NCBI GenBank assembly: GCA_965215385.1
Contig: OZ244059.1
Location: 3,472,001-3,536,000 of the forward strand
Origin: JAPORY01 sp965215385
GTDB lineage: Bacteria; Pseudomonadota; Alphaproteobacteria; Rhodobacterales; Rhodobacteraceae
Direction of reading: 5' to 3'
DNA length: 64,000 nucleotides
Positions 8,345-16,788 of this stretch are shown piece by piece; position 1 is the first letter of the stretch, and each line of letters starts with the position of its first letter. A program made the position numbers and the translations under genes. Under the pieces are notes generated by a model. That model saw only the letters and a list, made by a program, of their open reading frames with translations. It did no database searches and had not been told where the DNA came from.

Positions 8345-9501
8345 CACCCTTTATATTTAACACAACAAAATCGTTAGTATTTGAACCGGGGGCCTCGGCC
8401 CGGATCGCCGAGATTGCCGGGCCGACGCTCGGTCAAACCATTCTGTTGATTACGGATAGGAGCCTGCGTAAATTGGGTATGATTGATGCCGCCCACAGTT
8501 CTCTGGAGAGCACTGGACACACGGTTGTCGTCTTTGACGAGGTTGAATCGGATCCGTCGCGCGACACACTGATGCGAGCAGTAGAATTCGGAACGGACGC
8601 GGGCGTGACTGGTGTTTTGGGCTTTGGCGGCGGTTCTCCCATGGATGTAGCGAAGCTGACGTCGCTCCTTTTGGGATCGGGCGAGGAGCTCGATGCAATC
8701 TGGGGAGTTGCACAGGCCACAGGACCGCGTTTGCCCTTGGTTCTGGTCCCAACGACTGCCGGCACGGGGTCGGAGGTCACGCCGGTATCCATCATTACCG
8801 TTGGTGCCGAGGAGAAGCGCGGGGTATCATCGTCAGTACTCTTGCCCGACTTCGCGATATTGGACGCGGAGTTGACCGTCGATCTTCCGGCCGAAATTAC
8901 CGCCGCTACTGGCGTGGATGCTATGGTGCATGCCATTGAGGCCTATACTTCTAAGAACGCCAACAATAATCCGGTATCGAAGATAGTTGCCCGTGAAGCC
9001 TTACGCTTGTTGGGTGCAAATATTGAAACAGCGGTCTTTGATGGGTTCAATATGCCGGCGCGCAGTGCGATGTTACTAGGATCCATGTTGGCCGGTCAGG
9101 CTTTTGCCAATTCACCGGTGGCTGCAGTTCATGCATTAGCTTATCCGATCGGGGGGACTTTTCACGTACCGCATGGCTTGTCGAACGCTTTAATCCTTCC
9201 CCATGTGCTACGCTTCAATGTGCCAGAAACAAGTGCGCTCTATGCCGAAATTGCGTCCGACCTATTTCCGCATTTGGCGAACGTCAAGAATACTCAAGAC
9301 CGCTGCGAAGCCTTTATCGACGCCTTAGCGCAGTTGTGCGTAACACTGGGCCTGAAAACGCGTTTACGGGACGTGAACATTCCGGCCGACGCCATCGAAA
9401 AAATGGCTGCGGATGCCATGCTGCAAACGCGCCTTCTTGTGAACAACCCCCGTGCTTTGTTGGAACCGGACGCGGTTAGTATCTATCAGGCGGCTTGGTA
9501 A
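8341..9501 (+). CDS. Iron-containing alcohol dehydrogenase
   Basis: A 386-residue group III (Fe-ADH) dehydrogenase, related to EutG/FucO and maleylacetate reductases. The NAD-binding GFGGGSPMDVAK motif and TTAGTGSEVTP are present, and the metal ligands are seen in GVDAMVHAIEAY and VHALAYPIGGTFHVPHG. It interconverts an alcohol or ketone with its oxidised form using NAD(P). The start overlaps the ligase stop (ATGA). In the operon it may feed an alcohol or aldehyde precursor into the ligase or reduce a ring-cleavage product; the direction is not decidable here. Confidence 0.92.
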   Translation: MTPFIFNTTKSLVFEPGASARIAEIAGPTLGQTILLITDRSLRKLGMIDAAHSSLESTGHTVVVFDEVESDPSRDTLMRAVEFGTDAGVTGVLGFGGGSPMDVAKLTSLLLGSGEELDAIWGVAQATGPRLPLVLVPTTAGTGSEVTPVSIITVGAEEKRGVSSSVLLPDFAILDAELTVDLPAEITAATGVDAMVHAIEAYTSKNANNNPVSKIVAREALRLLGANIETAVFDGFNMPARSAMLLGSMLAGQAFANSPVAAVHALAYPIGGTFHVPHGLSNALILPHVLRFNVPETSALYAEIASDLFPHLANVKNTQDRCEAFIDALAQLCVTLGLKTRLRDVNIPADAIEKMAADAMLQTRLLVNNPRALLEPDAVSIYQAAW

Positions 9502-9941
9502 TGGCGACGAGAGCAAAACCGGGAATGCGTTCCGATTACGTTGACTTTTATCCGTTGCAAACGCGATGGATCGATAACGATACCTATGGACATGTGAATA
9601 ATGCCGTTGCCTATTCGCTGTTTGATACAGCCGTAAACGGCTGGTTGATTGGTCGCGGGCTTTTAGATCCTCGTGCCAGTGACGAGTATGGTATTGTTGC
9701 CGAGACAGGGTGCCGTTTTTTTGCCGAGATGACTTTTCCCGACCGCATTACCGCTGGATTGCGTATTTCGCATCTCGGTAACAGTTCGGTTCGCTACGAG
9801 GTTGCCTTGTTTCGCAATGAGAACGAAGCGGCTGCTTGCGAGGGGTTTTTTGTGCATGTGTATGTTAGGCGCAAGGACCATAAACCGGTGTCAATCGCAT
9901 CGGCGCATCGTGCGGCGTTTGAACGCTTGCTCGTTCGTTAA
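9501..9941 (+). CDS. Hotdog-fold acyl-CoA thioesterase (4HBT type)
   Basis: A 146-residue single hotdog-domain thioesterase. The family signature RWIDNDTYGHVNN (about 22-34), with the acidic residue before GHVNN, is intact, followed by a typical G-S-S-V-R-Y-E strand. It hydrolyses acyl-CoA to acid and CoA, probably as a release or overflow step of the pathway. Start ATG 9501 overlaps the dehydrogenase stop TAATG. It is the last gene of the operon; I see no good terminator after it. Confidence 0.9.
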   Translation: MATRAKPGMRSDYVDFYPLQTRWIDNDTYGHVNNAVAYSLFDTAVNGWLIGRGLLDPRASDEYGIVAETGCRFFAEMTFPDRITAGLRISHLGNSSVRYEVALFRNENEAAACEGFFVHVYVRRKDHKPVSIASAHRAAFERLLVR

Positions 9942-10255
9942 TCTGACGGCACAACCTCAAGCGGCGAAATCGATCACGATCTCAGACCACAAACAGCGTA
10001 TTTCCGTCTCCGAGAGGCGGCCAGAAGATCCTGTGCCGTCGCATTAATTGGATTGAGCAGAATGGTGGTACAGCAGAGTCTTACTTTTTGCGAGGCGTTT
10101 GATAAAGCAATTACCAAAACACGGGAGCCACTTGCAAAATTCATCAGGCGAGCGATTTTTTCCTCAAAACTGGCGATTTTTTTGAAATAGTGGACATGAG
10201 ACAACATTGGGTAAATTAGATTGTACCCAACACAAAATACAGAGGCGGTTGTCTT
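9942..10255. other. Intergenic, no gene seen
   Basis: This gap separates the catabolic operon from a dead transposase. Its right part (from about 10140) contains T-rich sequence that may be the left end of the insertion element, but I could not pair it with a matching right end near 11230. Confidence 0.35.
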
Positions 10256-11223
10256 ATGCTCTTAACAAACTCGATAGCCAGTATTTGGAATCGACTTCAA
10301 GGGGAAATATTCCCCAATCTGGCTGAGAACCTCGGCCCGCTAACCGAGAACCACCAGCGTTTTGCTGCGGTTCTGGATACGAAGCCGGTTGAGACTTTTT
10401 ACGGACGCATTCGTCCAGTCGTGGTCGTCCCCTTGCGGACCGCCGAATTTTTTTCGTGGGCCTTCATCGCCAAGGCGGTTTGGGACTTACCGACCACGCG
10501 GGCGTTGATCGACCGTCTCCCGTATGACCCGAAAATGCGGTGTCTTTGCGGTTGGGAGCGTGTCAGTGCGATCCCGAGTGAGTTGACCTTTTCACGCGCC
10601 TTTGTTTGGTTTGCCGAAACGGCGCTCCGGAACGGCTGCACACGGCAGTGATCGAATCCGCCTTTGAAGAATCGGCCGTCGGACCTATTTCTCGCGATTC
10701 GACCACGATTGCAGCGCGGGAAAAGCCAAAGGCCAAGGTATCAAAACCGAAGACAAGTCGTAAGCGCGGAAGATCCCGAAAAGGCGAAGCCAGACCGAAA
10801 GAGTTCCAGCGTCTTGACCGCCAATTGAACGGTGGATTGTTGCTCAAACAAATGCTCGCTGATCTCCCTAAAGCCGGTGACATTGGCACCAAACGCAACG
10901 CCAAAGGCCATTAGACCAGTTGGCAGGGCTACCAGTTTCCCTTGATGTGTCCGATGGCGACATTCCCATCAGCGGCCGGCTCACTGCAGCTTCGTTACGT
11001 GACAATCAAGCGTCTCTGCCGATGGTCAAGATGACCAACCGTCGGGTGGATTACGGTTATGAACTTATGGGCGCCGCCGACGATTGTTCGGAAGTCCATC
11101 AGTATGCTAAGGCGTAAGGACCTGTGGCCCTCATTGACCCCAATCCCCGTCGCGATCGGGCGCGAAAGCAATGGCTGGCCACGGAGGCACGGACACTGAA
11201 AGTTGGCTGCCAGCATCCATGAT
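10256..11223 (+). pseudogene. Broken DDE transposase (IS5/IS1182-like)
   Basis: Three successive frames together read as one transposase. The N-terminal part (10256-10651) resembles IS5/IS1182-like proteins through SELTFSRAF; the reading continues in another frame at 10606-10914; and the catalytic-core part from 10920 contains LDVSDGDIPISGRL, then YELMGAADD and, after a stop at 11115-11117, LIDPNPRRDRARKQ. At least two frameshifts and one nonsense codon are needed, and the C-terminal third is missing. The element is dead and truncated. Family-level naming is from memory of the conserved LxVxDGxIPIS block. Confidence 0.75.
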
Positions 11224-11391
11224 GGATTGCAATCCCTAAAATTGACTTTTTTGCGATTATTGGGGGCTATTCGAGATTTTTTTTTCGATTAGACAAATTC
11301 ATTGTGGTGTCAATGTTAGCATTTCTGAACATAGACAATTAAGGTTACCAGTATTAGAGTATACTGCTCACCGCAATAATGGATGTGTGTC

Positions 11392-12522
11392 ATGTCCTTA
11401 ATCACATCGCGGCAAGAATTGATTGATGCCTGTGTTGATGCCTTTCGAAGTTGGAAGAATGTCGAGTCCATTCTCTTGTTTGGATCACGAGCGCACGGGA
11501 CCGCGCTGCCGGATAGTGACTGGGATATCGCGATCCTTGTTAACGATCGCCAAATCACCTGTCCGACGCAGAATAGGCGGCAGCCCGCCCGCCCGCCGCT
11601 TGATCGCTATGAGAACCTTGATGTGGTAACATTAACGCCCGAGTTTTTGTGCGCCAATCTCGCATCCTACGGCACCATTGCGCAGCAGATCGCACAGGAT
11701 GGACAACCACTCATTGGAGATTGGAAGATGGATCAGAAGGCGATCAAGGAGAAGGCAATTATTAGCCCAAGTGACTGGCAAATCGGATTGGTGTCTAGTT
11801 GTAAACATATTAATCGGTCAATTGATGAAATCTATGACTATAAGCAGGAAATAGATGCATACGGCGCAATCGCAAACTGCCAATCCTTCATCGTGCATTC
11901 ACAGAGTGCGGCGGAGTATCTAGTGAAGGCACTTCTCAAGCGTCGGAAGATACCCCCTAAACATACGCATAATCTCGAACAGTTGGCACAGGCCATGCGA
12001 TCCCACGCACCGCCCGAGGTTGCCGCGTCCAAATGGAGTGCCTTGGGTGACCGCATTGATGCCCTCGACGGGTTCACCTTTCTTGATCATCAAGCAGAGT
12101 ATCACAGCGAGGATACCAAGGTCGTCGAAATCAAACGGGCTGCGGAGCGTCTTGCGCGGACATTAATGCTGTTTATTGACGAGATCGATTCTGCCCTTGA
12201 TCCACAGTCCCATTGCGACGACATGGGACTCTCCAGCAACTGTCTCGGGGATACCATTCATCAATATCAGTTAAAAAAATGCGCAGGAATCTTTCCGCTC
12301 AAACTCCAGACTCTCGTCGAGAAGGCAGCGACAGTGTTCGCCCTTCCAAGCGTCACCAAAGTGGTGTCCATTCCAGATTATCCAGAACCGGCTCCGGCGG
12401 CGAAATCGTTTTTAAAGCATATCAGAAAATTGGAAACCACACTTGCGGGACCAATTTCAGACTGGGTCGTAGCGCGTTTGGATACGGTTGATATCGATCC
12501 CGAAACGAATGGCTGCGGGTGA
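11392..12522 (+). CDS. Single-chain nucleotidyltransferase-HEPN protein
   Basis: A 376-residue protein that joins two domains usually found as an antitoxin/toxin pair. Residues about 27-50 carry the minimal nucleotidyltransferase motif GSRAHG...PDSDWD, with a further acidic position in NLDVVTL. A HEPN domain follows, with SAAEYLVKALLKRR and the Rx(4-6)H motif in RKIPPKHTHNL. A C-terminal extension of about 100 residues has no domain I recognise. In MntA/HepT systems the NTase AMPylates and silences the HEPN RNase; here they would act in cis. An ATG nine bases upstream is an alternative start. It stands alone among transposon remnants. Confidence 0.8.
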   Translation: MSLITSRQELIDACVDAFRSWKNVESILLFGSRAHGTALPDSDWDIAILVNDRQITCPTQNRRQPARPPLDRYENLDVVTLTPEFLCANLASYGTIAQQIAQDGQPLIGDWKMDQKAIKEKAIISPSDWQIGLVSSCKHINRSIDEIYDYKQEIDAYGAIANCQSFIVHSQSAAEYLVKALLKRRKIPPKHTHNLEQLAQAMRSHAPPEVAASKWSALGDRIDALDGFTFLDHQAEYHSEDTKVVEIKRAAERLARTLMLFIDEIDSALDPQSHCDDMGLSSNCLGDTIHQYQLKKCAGIFPLKLQTLVEKAATVFALPSVTKVVSIPDYPEPAPAAKSFLKHIRKLETTLAGPISDWVVARLDTVDIDPETNGCG

Positions 12523-12764
12523 ACAAGTGACTTGATACCGCTCGGCAGGAGTATAAGCAGCTTTTTCCTCCTGTCTCGCTGGTGAATAATACAACAAAAC
12601 TTGATGTGCCTTAGCAACGCAACGGCATCGGGTTCATGAGTTCTTTATTGCACTTGGCGTCAAATAATTCAAAATCAATCTATCCGCAAATATCCTCAAC
12701 GCCCTATCCTGTTCCCGGCCTGAATCGGCCACTAGGCTGGGGACTCATCCATAGCACAAGTGAT

Positions 12765-13065
12765 TGAGTTTGAATTTTGACGTATTTGATGTGTCATCAA
12801 ACTCTTTGGATTTGACAAAATCGCTGGGGTGAGTAAATTGAGGAAATGATTGACGAAAAATCAAATGCTCTAGCAACCGCAGAGTTGAAAGGCGACTTGA
12901 AGCTATTAAAGCGGAGAATAATGCCATGGAATCTCGAATTGATGCCAGCTTAGCGCCGATGTGTGAAGACGCTGCAAATCGTGATAAAAAAACCTATTAA
13001 TGGCAATCACTGGGTTATTTTTCGCAACAACGACGATCATCATCGGTGCCATTGCGGTTTTGTGA
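12765..13065 (+). pseudogene. Decayed small coiled-coil/membrane-anchor protein gene
   Basis: Reading across frames gives a pattern typical of short DUF1640/CCDC90-like proteins: an FDxFDV-type start near 12777, a Lys/Glu-rich helical stretch (ELKGDLKLLK near 12884), then a hydrophobic segment LFFATTTIIIGAIAVL near 13013-13060. No single frame is open throughout. The call rests on the order of features and is tentative. Confidence 0.35.
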
Positions 13066-13197
13066 AATTTGCAGATGACGGGGTTGTCCCCTCCTTGAAG
13101 GTGTTTGCGGCGGGAAAATGATCTTTCCAGAAAAAACCTAACCCATAATCGTGCGGGTCGTCGCAACTAATGTGAGCTCAAATCAGCCGATGTTTGG

Positions 13198-13480
13198 AGG
13201 AATGGCAGGCACAGAAAAAACGTGCCTTTATGGTACAATACATTGCTGTCGCGCCGCTATTCCGTACATGAGCAAGCAAAATAGCAGCCACATTATTTCA
13301 TTGCTTGGCGACAACTCCTGGGTTGGCGAAGCCAACCGTGCTTTGGTTGCGGCGTCACAGAGCGGTACGACAACCCTCGGCAAATCACTGGCACACGAAC
13401 TTGGTCGTTGCGACATTGGCGTTAACGTCGTTTCGCTGGACCTGGTTCAAACAGCGCATTCGGACGCTGATTTCGCGGCT
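13198..13480 (+). pseudogene. Degenerate partial copy of the operon A SDR gene
   Basis: From GAATGGCAGGC at 13199 the sequence runs parallel to 6297-6560 inside the SDR gene, covering roughly residues 108-193: CLYGTIHCCRAA, then KQNSSHIISLLGD, GKSLAHELG and VQTAHSDADF. Both ends are missing; the right end runs directly into an IS630 fragment of opposite orientation at about 13480. The Tyr/Lys positions are again not Tyr and Lys. The frame is open but without start or remaining domains, so it is not a functional gene. Confidence 0.85.
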
Positions 13481-13811
13481 GTGGACACGCTAGTATGGTT
13501 AAGGTTGCCGCGCCTTCACCGTCCCGCAATCGTGGTCGTGGATGCGGTTTGCGGTTCAACGCGGCTTCGCGGCCATCCATCATACAGCGTTTGCGAACCC
13601 GCTCGACCGTCGTCATGTTAACGCCAAGTGCGTGAGCAATATCGGCATCAATGCGACCACCACGGTCACGACCAATACCGGCTAATATTAAAATATGCGC
13701 TTGCTTGCAACGTTCTTTGGAGCCCTTGCCATCGTCAACGAGGTCTTGCAGTTGTATTCGTTCGTCGTCTGTCAGGGTAACCTGGTAAAGCTTTCTGCCA
13801 ACAGTCGTCAT
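13481..13811 (-). pseudogene. IS630-family transposase, N-terminal fragment
   Basis: About 110 residues of an IS630/Tc1-mariner-type transposase N-terminus: MTTVGRKLYQVTLTDDER, a helix-turn-helix (DADIAHALGVNMTTVERV) and the RKPHPRPRLRDGE linker. The catalytic DDE domain is absent; homology stops at an LACPQP motif where the SDR fragment begins. A second IS630 piece carrying the C-terminal part lies at 27317-28150, but the two overlap around this LAxxQP motif with clear divergence, so they come from different copies. Confidence 0.8.
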
Positions 13812-14237
13812 GCCAAAATATCCTCATCTCTCGTCCCCTCAGATAAGTTCTAGCATCAAGATACTGACGATGATTGCCAATTACGGCACGGATTGCGTGT
13901 TGTTAATGGCTCTGAAGTTGGTACCATGGCTAAACAAAAGTCGATCACAAAAGAACCTTCCGTCTTCTGCGAACGGAATACCAGTATGCCGCAATTTGAC
14001 AATTTCGGGATACGCGGTGCTGAGCGAAGCCCGACTTTACTTAAATTGGCAGGCCAAGTCAGACACATTCCGAGCAAAATCCCGTTTTCGAACAACAAAA
14101 GAAAATTTTGTCCCGCACATTGCCAAAACGGGAAAATACACTTTTGCGGCGGCTCGCCCGCTAACCCTTGAACCCTCAACTTCCGCTCAACCGGTAAGCA
14201 AGACGTAAGAGCGGGTGAAAAAACCAGCGGTTCGAAT
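13812..14237. other. Intergenic, no recognisable gene
   Basis: This is sequence between the IS630 fragment and the 3' end of the MarR gene. An 80-codon plus-strand frame starting at 13926 (MAKQKSITKEPSVFCERN) has no motif I know, and I see no repeats or RNA gene. Confidence 0.35.
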
Positions 14238-14828
14238 TCATGGGGAATCGGTATCCGTGAATTTGCGCTTCCCCAAGAGATGCGATGAACGGTCATGGCC
14301 GCACCTTGCCGCCAAATATGTTGGGGGTTGATTGGGCTGCTGAACACCTAACAGTTTCAAAAGTTGTCGTAGGACGACAAGCGTTTCATCAAACTTTGCT
14401 TCACCGATCCCCTGCTTCAACCACTCTTGATGTCGGTCAAATTTGGCCTTCAGTTGATTGATTCGCGACTGCCCCTCGGTCGTCAGATAGATCATTCGGC
14501 CCCTTTGATCTTCAGGATTTTTTCGTCGTTGCGCTAACTTGAGCTCCTCAAGGCGATCAACAATGGGGACCAGCCGCGGGCGTTCAACCCCAAGAACCTG
14601 CGCTAACTCTGATTGGGCAATTCCCGGATTTTCCTGCGCGATCGACAGCACTGAAAATTGCACGAGCGTCAACTCCGTATCGCCAAGACACTCATAGATG
14701 CTGCGATTTAACTCCATTTGCGCCCGCTTCATCACATAGCCCATGGTCGACTCAAGATAGCTGAGACCGGAATTATCAGTCAGATCGGAAGACGCATCAG
14801 ACACAGTATTTTTCTTACGCGGGGTCAT
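14238..14828 (-). CDS. MarR-family transcriptional regulator
   Basis: A 196-residue winged-helix regulator. The core helix-turn-helix is IAQSELAQVLGVERPRLVPIVDRL (given in two parts: IAQSELAQVLG, then VERPRLVPIVDRL), with the wing DQRGRMIYLTTEG. It is transcribed away from the feruloyl-CoA-synthetase-like gene, the usual arrangement for hydroxycinnamate repressors such as CouR, HcaR and FerC/FerR, which respond to the CoA thioester. The inverted repeat at 14920-14942 in the shared promoter is its likely operator. Start taken at ATG 14828. About 35 residues after the normal MarR end (after LLKLLG) look unstructured and may be read-through from a damaged 3' end. Confidence 0.9.
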   Translation of the reverse strand: MTPRKKNTVSDASSDLTDNSGLSYLESTMGYVMKRAQMELNRSIYECLGDTELTLVQFSVLSIAQENPGIAQSELAQVLGVERPRLVPIVDRLEELKLAQRRKNPEDQRGRMIYLTTEGQSRINQLKAKFDRHQEWLKQGIGEAKFDETLVVLRQLLKLLGVQQPNQPPTYLAARCGHDRSSHLLGKRKFTDTDSP

Positions 14829-14910
14829 GCACAACACTTATTTGGTTCTCATTTTTAGCAACGCAAGATGATAATATTTTCTTAGCAAAATAAACAACCA
14901 AAAAAAGTGC

Positions 14911-14945
14911 TTGCATAAAATAGATAATACTGTTAACTATATGAT
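14911..14945. promoter_or_regulatory. Promoter/operator between marR-type gene and operon B
   Basis: Inverted repeat ATAGATAA-N5-TTAACTAT at 14920-14940 with 7 of 8 arm positions paired. A -35-like TTGCAT stands at 14911-14916 and -10-like bases overlap the right arm. The Shine-Dalgarno GAAGGAGGG lies at 14960-14968, before ATG 14981. The site matches the one at 55-75, upstream of operon A. A bound MarR dimer here would block the ligase operon and probably its own gene. Confidence 0.65.
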
Positions 14946-14980
14946 ATAGGTTCTGATCCGAAGGAGGGCATATCAGACCG

Positions 14981-16750
14981 ATGACGACAATTAAGATGCG
15001 ACATGCCACCGACGGCATCATCCTTTACCATCCGCAGACCGCGGAGTCGGATGATGAAACGGTGCCAGCTATTTTGGAACGACAGGCGCAGGAAAGAGGA
15101 GATCAGAACGCCCTTATCGATGCATCCTCTGGGGCACAATTGACCTACAGTGACTTGTGGGACCGAACTAAAAGTCTGGCCCAGAATTTAGGGCAATTTG
15201 ATCTTGGCGTGGACCGGCCAATTGCCATTCTTTCCGAGAATAGCATTGAGCATGCGGTTGTGATGTTTGCTGGTATGGTTCGCGGTGTGCCAGTCGCGCC
15301 GCTATCTGTAGCCTATTCCCAGTTTTCAGATCTCAGCCGCATCTCGGCTTTGATCGGTCAGCTAACACCAGGCCTCGTTTTCGCCAAGGATGCCAACAGT
15401 TTTGCGCGGAGTTTGGCAAAGGCTGCCGACCTGAATATCCCGACGCTGGCATCACACGGCGTAGGGGCAAACCATATCCTTTCAGATTTCTTTACTGACG
15501 CAACCGAAAGCGCCCAACCTGAGCAAGTCAATGGCGATACCATCGCCAAGATCTTGTTTACGTCAGGATCGACTGGTGATCCTAAAGGGGTGATTGTTAC
15601 CCAGAGAATGATTTGCTCAAATCAAACAGCACTATCGGTTGAGTGGCCGTTTCTTGCCGAAGAACCACCCACAATTGTCGATTGGCTACCGTGGAACCAT
15701 GTTTATGGCGGCAATTTGGTATTGATGTGCGCCCTGCGAAATGGCGGCACTTTGATTATTGATCACGGTCGACCGCTGCCGGGGCGATTTGCCCAGACAG
15801 TAGAAAATCTTGCGACTTACCGTCCAACTATCCATTTTGGAGTTCCTCGCGGTTTTGACCAGTTGACGCAAGAGTTAGAGGCCGACGAGGATTTCGCTCG
15901 CGCCTATTTTAGTCGATTGCGACGCATGTTTACTGCCGGTGCCGCGTTGCCATCAGCAATCTGGGATCGTTATCGACGCCTAGCCGCACGTTATGCTCGA
16001 GATGACTTTGTCACGCACGTTGCTTGGGGCGCGACCGAAACTTCCCCCGTCGTTACGCTGAGTCCTGCAGACAATACACGATCGGATAATCTCGGCGTAC
16101 CAGTTCAAGGGTGTGAGCTCAAGATGGTGCCGAATGAGGATAGGTATGATTTGCGTCTACGCGGGCCGATGGTCACGCCCGGGTATTGGCGAAATCAGCA
16201 AGCCACAGACGCGGCATTCGATAGCGATGGGTTTTACAAGATTGGCGATGCCGGGCGGCTGATTGACGATGATCCGACCCAAGGTATCGTCTTTGAAGGC
16301 CGCATTTCCGAAAATTTCAAATTAGCAACGGGTACTTGGGTGCGGGTGAATGCACTTCGGCTAGCAACAATCGACGCGCTAAGGCCCGTCGTTCAAGATG
16401 TTGTCGTGGCCGGCCACGACCGCGATGAAGTCGGCGTCCTATTATTCATGAACCAAGACGGCTGCTGCAAGATAACGGGTGATTCGGAGTCGAGCCTGAT
16501 CGAGCTGACCATAAATGCTTCCCTGCGTACTCATCTAGCCAAGGGCTTATCGAAGGTAGGAATAGATCACGGTTCGGCCGGGCGTGTCGCTCGCGGCTTC
16601 GTCTTGATCGATTCGCCCTCGCAAGAAGATGGCGAAATGACCGACAAAGGGTACATCAACCAACGGGCTGCATTGCGCAAGCGGGCCGATGCCGTAACCC
16701 AACTTTTTGAGGATGCAGCGCACCCAAATGTGATCCTCGCCGCCGGTTGA
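14981..16750 (+). CDS. Feruloyl-CoA-synthetase-like acyl-CoA ligase
   Basis: A 589-residue ANL ligase resembling feruloyl-CoA synthetases. Motifs: LFTSGSTGDPKG (about 191-202), the subfamily-typical DWLPWNHVYGGN (about 233-244), WGATETSP (about 348-355), GRISENFKLATGTWV (about 443-457) and the catalytic lysine in EMTDKGYINQ (about 555). It activates an aromatic (phenylpropanoid-like) acid to CoA thioester with ATP. First gene of operon B, behind the MarR-controlled promoter and a strong Shine-Dalgarno. Downstream thiolase, dehydrogenase/hydratase and acyl-CoA dehydrogenase point to side-chain beta-oxidation and not the hydratase-lyase route to vanillin-type aldehydes. Confidence 0.9.
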   Translation: MTTIKMRHATDGIILYHPQTAESDDETVPAILERQAQERGDQNALIDASSGAQLTYSDLWDRTKSLAQNLGQFDLGVDRPIAILSENSIEHAVVMFAGMVRGVPVAPLSVAYSQFSDLSRISALIGQLTPGLVFAKDANSFARSLAKAADLNIPTLASHGVGANHILSDFFTDATESAQPEQVNGDTIAKILFTSGSTGDPKGVIVTQRMICSNQTALSVEWPFLAEEPPTIVDWLPWNHVYGGNLVLMCALRNGGTLIIDHGRPLPGRFAQTVENLATYRPTIHFGVPRGFDQLTQELEADEDFARAYFSRLRRMFTAGAALPSAIWDRYRRLAARYARDDFVTHVAWGATETSPVVTLSPADNTRSDNLGVPVQGCELKMVPNEDRYDLRLRGPMVTPGYWRNQQATDAAFDSDGFYKIGDAGRLIDDDPTQGIVFEGRISENFKLATGTWVRVNALRLATIDALRPVVQDVVVAGHDRDEVGVLLFMNQDGCCKITGDSESSLIELTINASLRTHLAKGLSKVGIDHGSAGRVARGFVLIDSPSQEDGEMTDKGYINQRAALRKRADAVTQLFEDAAHPNVILAAG

Positions 16751-16788
16751 AACGATTCGCCACAAGCATTGATACAGTGGAAAGTGAA

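Noticed and set aside
8433..8936. 167-codon minus-strand ORF inside the alcohol dehydrogenase gene
   Set aside because: Low-complexity Ser/Pro/Thr-rich shadow with no motif; the plus strand encodes a clear enzyme.
12530..12585. Terminator after the NTase-HEPN gene
   Set aside because: CAGGAG/CTCCTG can pair, but the loop is long and no T-run follows the stem.
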